Assembly: GCA_029259605.1 (NCBI GenBank)
Contig: JAJDEV010000088.1
Coordinates: forward strand, 1-46,316
Reading direction: 5' to 3'
From: Planctomycetota bacterium
GTDB taxonomy: Bacteria > Planctomycetota > UBA1135 > GCA-002686595
DNA: 46,316 bases
The notes beneath the pieces were generated by a model. That model did not search any database. It saw only the letters and a list, made by a program, of their open reading frames with translations, and was not told the origin of the DNA. A program made the position numbers and the translations under genes. Position 1 is the first letter of the stretch, and every line of letters starts with the position of its first letter. This document shows, one piece after another, positions 16,323-23,928 of this stretch.

Positions 16323-16501
16323 CCCGGGTGATTCATGAGGCTTTGCCGAGATCGACGCAGATGCGCGTCAGATCAGCGCTTCGCGACCGAAGCGCGTGGA
16401 GGCGACCTTGACCGGTCGTCGAACCCGGTGAGGGAGGGAAGTGCTGATATGGCGCGCAGCTGCGTCGATCTCGGCAAAGCCTCATGAATGATCCGGGCTA
16501 G
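16319..16501. repeat. Foldback element B (CTAG-bounded, CCCGGRT-ATTCATGA ends)
   Basis: A 183-bp near-perfect hairpin. Arms of 63 bp (16319-16381 and 16439-16501) differ at about six positions and surround a 57-bp centre. The ends read CTAGCCCGGRTNATTCATGA, as in the element after purD, and are followed by GGCTTTGCCGAGATCGACGC on both arms. Both ends are CTAG, each shared with the neighbouring element. There is no open frame with coding character. It would form a very strong RNA or DNA hairpin and may end transcription coming from either side. Confidence 0.88.
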
Positions 16502-16636
16502 GAGTCTGCGTCACAGGTCGCGGAGCGTGTAAGAACGACCCCGCGCATGGGCACAATCGAGTGTGCTACCCCAAGCTCTCGCGTCCGAATCCTGGCACGC
16601 GCGAGTTGGCTTCCAACCTGTGACGCAGACTCCTAG
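16498..16636. repeat. Foldback element C (CTAG-bounded, GGAGTCTGCGTCACAGGT ends)
   Basis: A 139-bp element with perfect 21-bp inverted ends (16498-16518 and 16616-16636), counting the CTAG. After the CTA, each end reads GGAGTCTGCGTCACAGGT. The interior of about 97 bp is not clearly palindromic and holds no gene. The end sequence is unrelated to elements A and B, apart from the CTAG boundary that it shares with both neighbours. Confidence 0.87.
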
Positions 16637-16666
16637 CCCGGGTTATTCATGAAGAACCCGGGCTAG
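16633..16666. repeat. Minimal palindrome D (element B ends fused)
   Basis: A 34-bp palindrome with 12-bp perfect arms (CTAGCCCGGGTT) and a 10-bp centre ATTCATGAAG. Its right side, TCATGAAGAACCCGGGCTAG, is identical to the right end of the element after purD, and its left side matches element B. It therefore looks like the two ends of that family with the interior missing. Its right CTAG contains, on the minus strand, the TAG stop codon of the TPR lipoprotein gene. Confidence 0.85.
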
Positions 16667-17694
16667 CGCGCGCCCTCGAGCTCTTTCACGCACTGCGCGC
16701 GCATGTCGAACGCCTTGCGGATCTCGGGCGTCTCGAACGGCAGGTCGGACAGGCCGAGGAAGCGATCGAGGTCCTTGACCGCGCGCTCGTAGTCGCCGCG
16801 CTTCGCGAGGAGTTGCGCGCGCAGGCTGTAGCCCTGGGGCATCTCCGGACGCGTCTCGACGACCGCGTCGAGATGCGCGATGGCCTCTTCGGTGCGCCCG
16901 ACGCGGTTCAGTAGCGTCGACGCGAAGAGGTGCGTCTCGATCTGCAGTTGGTCCGCGATGCGCTCGTTCTCGCGGAAGAGCGCCTCCTCCTTCGACGACA
17001 GGTCCGATTGCTGGAGCATGCGCCGCCAAACATCGAGCTCTTCCCCGGAGCGCGTGAGCAGGCGCGCGGACCAGGCGAGGCTCTGCTCGTACTCGCCGAG
17101 CATGGCGTAGATGCGCTGCAGGCCGTTCATCGCGGACGTGCTGCCCTCGCCCTCGGTCAGCGAGCGCTCGAAGAGATCGGTCGCCTCCTTCCAGTACGTG
17201 ATCGCCTGTGCGTCGAGCGCTTCCGCGGCATCGGCGGCGTCCTCGTTCTTCGGAGGAGCCTGCTCGCCCTTGGCCACGCGTGTGGACGCGAGCGAGTACG
17301 CCGTGCCCAAGCGCTCGAGCGTCATGCCGAGGCCGAGCAGCGTCGCCGGGTTCTGATCGCCCTCGCGACGCAGGTCGCGGAAGAAGTCCTCCGCGATCAG
17401 CAGGTCCTCGTTCGATCCCATGCGCAGTCGGATCCAACCGATCATGCGACGCATGGCGCGGTTCTCGGGATCGATTTCGAGCGCCTTCACCGCCTGGTCC
17501 TGCGCGCGAACGAGCGAGTCGTCGTCGTACAGGTAGGTCGCCGTCGTCGAGTACAGGTCGAGCTGCTGCTCCTTCGTCGGCGCCTTCTTCTCCTGTCGCA
17601 TGTGCGACGTGTTCATCATGCACCCGCTGAGCGCGAGTACGGCGATCGGAAGCAGAGCGGCGGTCGGACGAGCGAAGCGGAGGGAAGTGCGCAT
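16663..17694 (-). CDS. TPR-repeat lipoprotein
   Basis: A 343-residue lipoprotein. The signal MRTSLRFARPTAALLPIAVL ends in the lipobox LSGC, with the cysteine at residue 25. The rest is helical repeats of TPR type: AQDQAVKALEIDPENRAMRRM (about 64-85), LLGLGMTLERLGTAY (about 118), MNGLQRIYAMLGEYEQSLAW (about 187), EEAIAHLDAVVETRPEMPQGYSLRAQLLAKRGDYERAVKDLDRFL (about 270-315). It is probably a scaffold anchored in the outer or inner membrane with its repeats in the periplasm; partners are unknown. It lies 122 bp downstream of rqcH on the same strand. Its TAG stop is part of the CTAG ending palindrome D. Confidence 0.85.
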   Translation of the reverse strand: MRTSLRFARPTAALLPIAVLALSGCMMNTSHMRQEKKAPTKEQQLDLYSTTATYLYDDDSLVRAQDQAVKALEIDPENRAMRRMIGWIRLRMGSNEDLLIAEDFFRDLRREGDQNPATLLGLGMTLERLGTAYSLASTRVAKGEQAPPKNEDAADAAEALDAQAITYWKEATDLFERSLTEGEGSTSAMNGLQRIYAMLGEYEQSLAWSARLLTRSGEELDVWRRMLQQSDLSSKEEALFRENERIADQLQIETHLFASTLLNRVGRTEEAIAHLDAVVETRPEMPQGYSLRAQLLAKRGDYERAVKDLDRFLGLSDLPFETPEIRKAFDMRAQCVKELEGAR

Positions 17695-17816
17695 GGGAGT
17701 GGGAGGCGGGGTCGTGGTTCGCGAACCGGTCGGGGGCCGGAGACGCGGCAGGGCGGCGGCGGACCGCGCATCTTATCTGTTCGCGGGATCAGGGCTACCC
17801 GATCGGGCCGACTCGG

Positions 17817-19394
17817 TCACGAAGCGGGCGGAGAGCTTCCCGGGCGCGGCTTCTCGCGCGTCGTGAGGAGCCGCTCCAGTCGCGCCGGTTCCACGCGGAT
17901 CATCCGGACCTTGCCGCCCGAGAGGGTCACCAGGCCGGGCTTCGCACCCCGCGGCTTGCGGACCTCCTTGCGGTAGGCGACGTGAACGCCGGCCTTGGAC
18001 GCGTCCTTCTGCGGCGAGTAGTGGATCGCGAGGTGCGCGGCGTCGAGCACCTCCTCGGGATCCGGCGCGGCACCCTTCTCGAGGACGAGCACGACGTGGC
18101 TGCCCGGCGAGTCCGACGTGTGCAACCAAAGGTCGTTGCCGCGCGCGTGCCGGAACGTGAGCTCGTCGTTCTCGCGCGCCGTGCGTCCCACGCGAATCTC
18201 GGAGCCCGCGCAGCCGACGAAGCGGTGGTACGGCTTGCGCTTCTCGACGCGCTTGCGCTCCGGTGCGACCTGGCGCGCGGGGATCCAACCGCCCTGCACG
18301 GCCTCGGCTTCGATCGCGTCCGGATCGTTCGAATCGTCGGCGGCGCGCGCGATCCACGCGTCGAGTCCCTCGACCTGCGCGCGCGCGAGCGCGATCTCGT
18401 CCGGCAGCTTCTCGATCGTGCGGAGCAGCTTCTTGTAGCGCGAGAACATGCGCTCGGCGTTGCGCTTCGGCGACAGCCCGGGATCGAGCGCGATCACGCG
18501 CCGGGCCGGCGCGCCGTCCTCGGCGTACGCGTCGTCCACTTCGATCTCCGCGGCGCCGCGGCGCACTTCGAAGAGGTGCGCGGTCAAGAGCTCGGCGTCC
18601 ATGCGGACGCGCTCCGCGTCGCGCGTGCTCTCCTCCTGCTTGCGCAGTCCTGCGAGGCGCGCCGCCGCCGACTTCCTGCGCCGCGTGAGGCGCTCGACCA
18701 GGTCCTTGCCCTTGCGCTCGTCGAAGCGCGCTTCGGCGGAGCGACCGAGCGTGGCCTCGACGCGCGCCGAGAGCGGCGCGAGCGCGGCGATCGAGTCGGG
18801 GGCGGCGGGGGCTTCCGCGGTCGACGCGGGATCGAGCGGGAACGCGTCGAGCAGCGTCGGACCGTCCGTTCCGCGCGGCGCCGGGGAATGCGCCGCTTCC
18901 CAAGCGGTGCCGAGCGCGAGGCGCACCGCGTTGCGCGAGTCCTTCGCCGGCGTCGGCGTCACCGCGAGCACGCGCCCGGCCGCGTCGAGCAAGAGCAGGT
19001 TCGGCTGCCGGCCGAAGAGCTCGAGCACGACCGCTCGCGGACCGTTCGGGGTCAAGAGGTCGACGCGCACGACGCGGTCGCCGGCGACCTGCGCGATGCC
19101 GCGCACTTTCGTCTCGCCCGGGTGTTCCGCGAGGCTCGCCTGCACCGTCTGAAAGAACGGGCCGACCGTGCCGCGGTGTTTCTTGACCGGACCGACCTGG
19201 AGGTGGAAGCGCGGGCCCTCGGGCGAGGCCGAGAGGCGCAGCCGGCGGATCGCGCCGCCGCTCCCCGGCTCGACGACGAGCAGCAGGTCGAACGGCGGAT
19301 GCGCCTGCACCTCGCGCAGGAAGCGCTCCGCGACGAGCGGAGCGAGCTCGCGCACGAGCTCTCCGACGTGCGCGGCGGAGAGCCCGTTCCCCAC
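17817..19394 (-). CDS. rqcH: RqcH/NFACT family ribosome quality-control protein
   Basis: A 525-residue member of the NFACT (Rqc2/RqcH, formerly fibronectin-binding) family, which binds stalled 50S subunits carrying peptidyl-tRNA and adds alanine tails. The GTG start at 19394 lies 1 bp after the ndk stop. NFACT-N spans about 1-190 and keeps the D106-R107 motif (VAGDRVVRVDLL) that is needed for tRNA recruitment in characterised homologues. A coiled-coil region (about 260-390) follows. NFACT-R (about 410-510) has the hallmark LTFRHARGNDLWLHTSDSPGSHVVL. No NFACT-C domain is seen, as usual in bacteria. Basic residues are frequent near the C-terminus. Translation is probably coupled to ndk. Confidence 0.92.
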   Translation of the reverse strand: MGNGLSAAHVGELVRELAPLVAERFLREVQAHPPFDLLLVVEPGSGGAIRRLRLSASPEGPRFHLQVGPVKKHRGTVGPFFQTVQASLAEHPGETKVRGIAQVAGDRVVRVDLLTPNGPRAVVLELFGRQPNLLLLDAAGRVLAVTPTPAKDSRNAVRLALGTAWEAAHSPAPRGTDGPTLLDAFPLDPASTAEAPAAPDSIAALAPLSARVEATLGRSAEARFDERKGKDLVERLTRRRKSAAARLAGLRKQEESTRDAERVRMDAELLTAHLFEVRRGAAEIEVDDAYAEDGAPARRVIALDPGLSPKRNAERMFSRYKKLLRTIEKLPDEIALARAQVEGLDAWIARAADDSNDPDAIEAEAVQGGWIPARQVAPERKRVEKRKPYHRFVGCAGSEIRVGRTARENDELTFRHARGNDLWLHTSDSPGSHVVLVLEKGAAPDPEEVLDAAHLAIHYSPQKDASKAGVHVAYRKEVRKPRGAKPGLVTLSGGKVRMIRVEPARLERLLTTREKPRPGSSPPAS

Positions 19395-19395
19395 G

Positions 19396-19893
19396 CTACT
19401 TGCCCTTCTTCTTCGTGGCCTTCGGCGCGGGCAGCTCCTCGGAGCTGTAGATCCACGTCTCGTTCGCGGGCGTCCAACGGTTGATCTCGGACTTGTTCGG
19501 GAAGAACAGCGCGATCTCGCGCTTCGCCGACACGGCGCTGTCGGAACCGTGCACGAGGTTGTTCGAGAACGACATCCCGAAGTCACCGCGGATCGTGCCC
19601 GGGTCCGCTTTGGCCGAACTGGTCGCACCCATGAGGCGGCGCGTGATCTCGATCGCGCCGTTGCCCTCGAGGATCAACGCGCCCACCGGACCGGAGGTCA
19701 TGAAGCCGACCAGGTCGTTGTAGAACGGCTTGCCCTTGTGCTCGGCGTAGTGCGTCTTGATCAACGGCACGGGGAACGTCTGCAGCTTGAGCGCGACGAT
19801 CTTGAGGCCCTTGGATTCGAAGCGGGAGAGGATGCGGCCGATGAGGCCGCGCTGAACCGCATCGGGCTTCAGCAGGACGAGGGTGCGTTCCAA
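19396..19893 (-). CDS. ndk: Nucleoside diphosphate kinase
   Basis: A 165-residue NDP kinase that transfers the gamma phosphate of ATP to NDPs through a phospho-histidine. The start is inferred as TTG 19893, giving MERTLVLLKPDAVQRGLIG, the exact family N-terminus. Further features are HYAEHKGKPFYNDLVGFMTSGP and the active-site histidine in NLVHGSDSAVSAKREIALFF. The C-terminus carries about 20 extra residues rich in Lys, Pro and Ala (PAPKATKKKGK) compared with the ~140-residue norm. It is the first gene of a leftward unit with rqcH, whose start is 1 bp past the ndk stop. Confidence 0.96.
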   Translation of the reverse strand: MERTLVLLKPDAVQRGLIGRILSRFESKGLKIVALKLQTFPVPLIKTHYAEHKGKPFYNDLVGFMTSGPVGALILEGNGAIEITRRLMGATSSAKADPGTIRGDFGMSFSNNLVHGSDSAVSAKREIALFFPNKSEINRWTPANETWIYSSEELPAPKATKKKGK

Positions 19894-20213
19894 CGTGGGA
19901 GTCTCTTGTGGGTAGGGTCCGGAGGCCGGACCGGTCGAGTTCGGGACGATGCGCGGTGCCGAGCTGCGGAACACCGTTCCGCGTGCCGAGCAACCGTGGG
20001 GGGGCCGACGCGGCCCCGTTCCCACCCGAATTTGGCGCGCCAGCCTAGCGGAAAAGCGGAGCGCTCCACAAACTCGAGATCGGCGCCGCGGCGGAATTTC
20101 CGCCCCCGAACGCCGAGCTCCCCGGGGCGCGGCAGGCCGTCCCGAACCGAAACGTGCGGGCGGATGCCGTCCGCGGTTCCGGCCCGACGCGTCCCTCCCT
20201 CGGCAGGTTCACC
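19894..20213. other. Intergenic region between divergent ndk and sulfatase genes
   Basis: These 320 bp separate two divergent genes and must contain both promoters. Apart from a CTAG at about 20044 (no palindromic arms), I find no repeat, hairpin terminator, RNA gene or convincing promoter hexamers. Open frames crossing it lack the third-position GC bias of the flanking genes. Confidence 0.5.
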
Positions 20214-21509
20214 ATGCTCGTCCCGCTGCTTCTCGCGACGTTGGGCGCCGCGACATCCGACGTCGAAGACGGCCGCCCGGACGTCGTGCTCGTCATCATC
20301 GACGACGTGGGGGCGAACATCGCCGAATCGGTCGACATGCCGGTGCTCGACGCGCTCGCTTCCGAAGGCGTGCGCTTCACGCGCGGCTACTCGCACGCGT
20401 GGTGCGCGCCGACGCGCGATTCGATCTATCGCTCCGTGTGGCGCGGCGGCTACCACGGCAAGCTCTGCAACAGCCTCCCGGAGCCGCGCACGCTCGACCA
20501 CGGCGAGCACTTCCTCGGCAAGAGCATGGCGGCGGCCGGCTACGCGACCGCGTTCTTCGGCAAGTGGCACCAGGGGACGGCGCGGCCGCTCTCCCAGGTG
20601 GCCGGGTTCGGGACGACCCCGATCGGCTGGCCGGTGGCGCCGCACTTCTTCGGCTGGGAGACCGTGCGCGCCTGCATCCCCGACGACTCGACGGTGTGCA
20701 ACCAGGGGCCGGGCAGCTACACGAACTGGGTGCGCATCGACGATGGGACGGTCTCGACCGAGCGCCGGCACGCGACGGTGGAGACGCGCGACGCGTTCCT
20801 CGATTGGTGGGCGGAGAAGGCCGACGAGCCGCGCTTCGCCGTCGTCGCGTTCCAGGCCTGCCATGCGCCGTTCGACCCGCCGCCGGCATGGATCCTTCCG
20901 ACGGGGTATCCGCTCGCGACGAACGCGACGGCGCGCGAGAACTACGAGGCGATGGTCGCGAGCGTCGACTTCGTCCTGGGGGAGATGCTCACGGCGATCT
21001 GGAGTGACGATCCGTGGATCCTCGTGATCGGCGACAACGGGACGCCCGGATGCCATCCGGTCACCAACGATTGCGACACGAACGTCGCGCTGCCGGGGCT
21101 CGAGTTGCGCTCCAAACTCACCACCTACGAGCCCGGTGTGCGCGTGCCGTTCGTGATCGCGGGACCGCGGGGCCGCGACGCGCTGGTCGCCGACGACCTG
21201 GTCCACGTCGTCGACCTCTATCCGACGATCCTCGACCTGGCCGGCATCGAGATTCCGGCCGGCCTCCAGGGGCAGAGCCTCGTGCCCGCGCTGCGCGGCC
21301 GCCCGCTCGGGCGCGAGTGGGTCGTCGTGTCGAGCTCGGGGGGCGAGGGGGCGGCGATCGAGCGCGCGTGGAAACTCCGGCGCGACCGGGCGGGGGACGA
21401 GCGATTGTTCGACCTGGAGCGCGACCCGCAGGAGCTCGCGCCGCTCGAACCCGACGACCACCCGCAGATCGCCGCGCGCCTGCGCGCCCGCTTCAACCAG
21501 GCGAACTGA
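20214..21509 (+). CDS. Secreted formylglycine-type sulfatase
   Basis: A 431-residue arylsulfatase-family enzyme. The ATG at 20214 has AGG 7 bp upstream and gives a short secretion signal (MLVPLLLATLGAATSD). The metal-site motif VVLVIIDDVGANIAES is near residue 25. The active-site motif is C64-A-P-T-R, fitting the C-x-P-x-R rule for conversion of cysteine to formylglycine. GKWHQG, ILVIGDNGTPG and GVRVPFVIAGPRG are further family blocks. It would hydrolyse a sulfate ester outside the cytoplasm; the substrate cannot be told. Its maturation enzyme is not in the window. Unlike the sulfatase-like protein at 5334-7469 it keeps the catalytic cysteine. It stands alone, upstream of the ATP synthase operon. 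Confidence 0.94.
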   Translation: MLVPLLLATLGAATSDVEDGRPDVVLVIIDDVGANIAESVDMPVLDALASEGVRFTRGYSHAWCAPTRDSIYRSVWRGGYHGKLCNSLPEPRTLDHGEHFLGKSMAAAGYATAFFGKWHQGTARPLSQVAGFGTTPIGWPVAPHFFGWETVRACIPDDSTVCNQGPGSYTNWVRIDDGTVSTERRHATVETRDAFLDWWAEKADEPRFAVVAFQACHAPFDPPPAWILPTGYPLATNATARENYEAMVASVDFVLGEMLTAIWSDDPWILVIGDNGTPGCHPVTNDCDTNVALPGLELRSKLTTYEPGVRVPFVIAGPRGRDALVADDLVHVVDLYPTILDLAGIEIPAGLQGQSLVPALRGRPLGREWVVVSSSGGEGAAIERAWKLRRDRAGDERLFDLERDPQELAPLEPDDHPQIAARLRARFNQAN

Positions 21510-21551
21510 GCCGCGGGGGTGGGGCGCCGTCGGTGCGGCCCGGCGGATTTA

Positions 21552-21629
21552 GACGATTTGGACGCATTTCGAAGTGGGCGCGGGTTGACGCGCCCTCGTC
21601 GCGTCATAACACTGGCCGCCCAAATCGTC
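21552..21629. repeat. 10-bp inverted repeat around the ATP synthase promoter
   Basis: GACGATTTGG at 21552-21561 is exactly mirrored by CCAAATCGTC at 21620-21629, 58 bp apart, with the candidate promoter between them. The left arm lies in a short run of similar nonamers (GATTTAGAC, GATTTGGAC, GCATTTCGA). It could be a pair of operator half-sites or a chance match. Confidence 0.4.
21585..21612 (+). promoter_or_regulatory. Candidate sigma-70 promoter of the ATP synthase operon
   Basis: TTGACG at 21585-21590 and TAACAC at 21607-21612 are separated by 16 bp. The -35 is strong; the -10 is a weak match. The pair lies in the 288-bp gap before the first gene of the operon and would give a leader of roughly 175 nt. 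Confidence 0.4.
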
Positions 21630-21797
21630 AGCCGACCTTCGTAACCCCTGCGGAGTCCCCCCGGCCGGCGTTCTTTCTCAACGTCCCTTGGGTCGCAACG
21701 AGTCCGCTCGTCGTCCCGAGTCCCACTTCGACACCGCAGTCCTTCGCGAGCCGTCTTCGCTCGAGGAGGTCCGCCGGTCCAAACAGAACAGGAGCCC

Positions 21798-22094
21798 ATG
21801 TCTCCCGGCCGCGACGTCCCCTCGGATACTCGTCGCTTCGCAGACGTCGGGTTGCAGTTCTCGGTCACGATCGGCGTGTTCGCCGGCCTGGGCTACTGGA
21901 TCGACGGGCGCCTCGGCACCGGACCGTGGTTGCTGATCGTCGGAGTGTTTCTCGGGTTCGGTCTGGGGCTCACCTCTATGGTCTCGAAGCTCGGTCCCCG
22001 GGCGACTACGACCCAGCGGAAGCCGCGATCCCATCGAGACGGCGCTAGCCCCCCTGACCCCAAGCCCCCCGCCTCCGACGACGCTCCCCGATGA
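21798..22094 (+). CDS. AtpZ/AtpI-family small membrane protein
   Basis: A 98-residue protein starting at ATG 21798 (AGGAG upstream, in AACAGGAGCCC). Two membrane helices, FADVGLQFSVTIGVFAGLGYWID (about 14-36) and GPWLLIVGVFLGFGLGLTSM (about 42-61), joined by a short GRLG turn, match the AtpZ/AtpI family that begins many atp operons. The Pro- and Ser-rich tail is poorly conserved. Members help assemble the c-ring or carry Mg/Ca. It is the first gene of the ATP synthase operon, and its TGA overlaps the next ATG (ATGA). Confidence 0.87.
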   Translation: MSPGRDVPSDTRRFADVGLQFSVTIGVFAGLGYWIDGRLGTGPWLLIVGVFLGFGLGLTSMVSKLGPRATTTQRKPRSHRDGASPPDPKPPASDDAPR

Positions 22095-22501
22095 TCCGGC
22101 TCACCACAGCTACGCTCGCTGCGCTTTGCGTCGCGTCCGTCGTCGCGTCGCAACTCGGCGGGACCACGGGAGTGGGTGTGATGGTCGGCTTCCTGCTCGG
22201 CGCGGGTTGCACGGGGCTCGGTGCGCTCTTCCAACGGCACATCCTGGCGACCGCGCCGTCGCGTTCGTTGCATGCGTTCGTGCTCGCCTTCGTCGGCAAG
22301 CTCGCGGTGGTGGTCGTCGGCGCGCTGATCTTCCGCTACATGGACAGCGTCGCGGTGCGCGTGGACTGGCGCGCGTTCCTGGTGGCCTACGCCGCCTCCG
22401 TCGCGATCCTCCTTCCGGTCGGTTCCCTCGACGCGATCACCGTCCTGCGGCACAAGGCCGCTGACTCGAACACCCCCGCGAAGAGCGAAGCGGGGCTCTA
22501 G
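22091..22501 (+). CDS. AtpI-like membrane protein (ATP synthase subunit I type)
   Basis: A 136-residue protein with four predicted membrane helices: about 4-20 (TATLAALCVASVVASQL), 24-45 (TGVGVMVGFLLGAGCTGLGAL), 62-82 (HAFVLAFVGKLAVVVVGALIF) and 96-115 (LVAYAASVAILLPVGSLDAI). Size, topology and place between atpZ and atpB match the weakly conserved subunit I/AtpR group. I rely more on context than on sequence motifs. The start ATG overlaps the previous stop, and the gene ends 6 bp before atpB. Confidence 0.75.
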   Translation: MIRLTTATLAALCVASVVASQLGGTTGVGVMVGFLLGAGCTGLGALFQRHILATAPSRSLHAFVLAFVGKLAVVVVGALIFRYMDSVAVRVDWRAFLVAYAASVAILLPVGSLDAITVLRHKAADSNTPAKSEAGL

Positions 22502-22507
22502 AATCCG

Positions 22508-23476
22508 ATGAAGCGTCTCCTGTCGTACCTGTTCGCCCCGCGCGGCCTCGCCGTCCTCGCCATCGTGGTCGGCTCGTGCTTCCTGAGCTTCAAGTACAGC
22601 GCACACCACGAGGCGGACGGAGTCTTCCAGGAGCTCTACATGCACCTGGTGCCGTCGCCGCTCGTCATCGACAACCATGCGGAGCACGACGCGCTCGAGC
22701 CGCTCGTCGAAGTGCCGGTGTTCGTCGGTCTGTTCGATTGGAGGGGCGAGCACGGCGAAGGGCACACGCCGACGACGGTCCTCTTCAACCTGCAGATCTT
22801 CCAGGTCGCGGCGATCCTGATGCTCTTCGTCTGCTTCGGCGGCGTCGCGCGCTATCTGCGCACCGGCAAGGGCGATCCGATCTCGAAGCTGTTCGCGGGC
22901 TTCGCGATGTGGCTGCGCGATGACGTCGTCTATCCGACGTTCGGCAAGGCGAACGGACGCAAGTTCCTGCCGTTCTTCCTCTGCATCTTCTTCTTCATCC
23001 TGTTCATGAACCTGATGGGGCTCGCGCCCTATTCGGCGACCGCGACGGCGAGCATCTTCGTCACGGGCGCGCTCGCCTCGATCACGTTCGGCGCGATGCT
23101 GATCTGCGGGATGGTCGTCCAGGGGCCGCTCGCGTACTGGAAGAACCTCGTCCCGCACGTGCCGCTCCCGCTCTGGCCGCTGATGTTCGTTTGCGAGCTC
23201 ATCGGCCTCGTCGTGAAGCCGTTCGCGCTCATGATTCGTCTGTTCGCGAACATGAGTGGCGGGCACATGGTCGTGCTCTCCTTCATGGGGCTGATCTTCT
23301 TCCTCGGCAGTCCCTCGATGTGGGGCAGCGCCGGAGGCTGGGGTGCGTCCCCTGTCGGCGTCGGCTTCGCCGTGTTCATCATGATCATCGAGGGCTTCGT
23401 CGCCCTCCTGCAGGCGTTCGTGTTCACGCAGCTGTCCGTGATCTTCGTCAACGCCGCCGTTCACCCCGAGCACTAG
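22508..23476 (+). CDS. atpB: F1Fo ATP synthase subunit a
   Basis: A 322-residue integral membrane subunit forming the proton half-channels. The conserved helix with the essential arginine is VVKPFALMIRLFANMSGGHMVV, in which the arginine is R244. Other blocks are FFFILFMNLMGLAPYSATATASIFVTGALA and the C-terminal GFVALLQAFVFTQLSVIFV. The N-terminus has an extra ~100 residues including a first helix (GLAVLAIVVGSCFLSFKYS) and a histidine/acid-rich external loop. This makes it longer than the E. coli protein (271). It lies between the AtpI-like gene and atpE. Confidence 0.97.
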   Translation: MKRLLSYLFAPRGLAVLAIVVGSCFLSFKYSAHHEADGVFQELYMHLVPSPLVIDNHAEHDALEPLVEVPVFVGLFDWRGEHGEGHTPTTVLFNLQIFQVAAILMLFVCFGGVARYLRTGKGDPISKLFAGFAMWLRDDVVYPTFGKANGRKFLPFFLCIFFFILFMNLMGLAPYSATATASIFVTGALASITFGAMLICGMVVQGPLAYWKNLVPHVPLPLWPLMFVCELIGLVVKPFALMIRLFANMSGGHMVVLSFMGLIFFLGSPSMWGSAGGWGASPVGVGFAVFIMIIEGFVALLQAFVFTQLSVIFVNAAVHPEH

Positions 23477-23557
23477 GTGCCCCGGGGCTGATTCCTCAAC
23501 CGAACCCGATTACCAAACCCTGCGACTCCGGTCGCCATCTCGAGAAGAAAGACGGAC

Positions 23558-23827
23558 ATGTTCATCCAAGAAGTGTCGGAAGCCGTTCAGCAAGCCACTG
23601 CCGAAGCTGGAGCCCTCGCCAAGTTGGGCGCGAGCCTCGGTGCCGGCGTCGTCGCCCTCGGTGCCGGTCTCGGTATCGGTCGGATCGGCTCCGCGGCCAA
23701 CGAAGGCATCGCGCGCCAGCCGGAAGCGTCCGGCGAGATCAAAGGCAACTCGATCATCCTCGCGGCGCTCATCGAGGGCGTGGCCCTCTTCGCCGTCGTC
23801 GTGACGCTCCTCATCGCCATCGGTTGA
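23558..23827 (+). CDS. atpE: F1Fo ATP synthase subunit c
   Basis: An 89-residue hairpin of two membrane helices that forms the rotor ring. Helix 1 has the glycine pattern GAGVVALGAGLGIGRIGSAA. The polar loop is ARQPEASGE. Helix 2 carries the ion-binding carboxylate E73 in AALIEGVALFAVV. No serine or threonine follows the glutamate and no glutamine lies in helix 1, so it fits a proton-type rather than a sodium-type ring. A G+C-rich hairpin lies between this gene and atpF. Confidence 0.97.
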   Translation: MFIQEVSEAVQQATAEAGALAKLGASLGAGVVALGAGLGIGRIGSAANEGIARQPEASGEIKGNSIILAALIEGVALFAVVVTLLIAIG

Positions 23828-23856
23828 TCTGGGAACGGTCGAGGGAGGCGGCGGAA

Positions 23857-23886
23857 GCGCGGGGGGGCCCCTCGCGCTCCCCGCGC
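23857..23886 (+). other. Hairpin between atpE and atpF
   Basis: GCGCGGGG (23857-23864) can pair with CCCCGCGC (23879-23886) around a 14-nt loop, 30 nt after the atpE stop. There is no T-tract and the operon continues, so this is more likely an mRNA-stabilising or processing structure than a terminator. c subunits are needed in many copies, and protecting the upstream mRNA would fit. The role is an inference. Confidence 0.4.
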
Positions 23887-23928
23887 CGCCCCGCTCGCCC
23901 ACTCGTTTCGATTCCTTAGGAGTTCTTC

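Noticed and set aside
16162..16662. A small RNA gene or degraded transposase within the repeat chain
   Set aside because: The sequence is explained by four palindromic elements; no frame shows transposase motifs and no RNA family fold is recognised.
21546..21572. Three imperfect nonamers (GATTTAGAC, GATTTGGAC, GCATTTCGA) as an iteron or CRISPR-like array
   Set aside because: Too few and too degenerate; no CRISPR array or replication origin signal is seen anywhere in the window.
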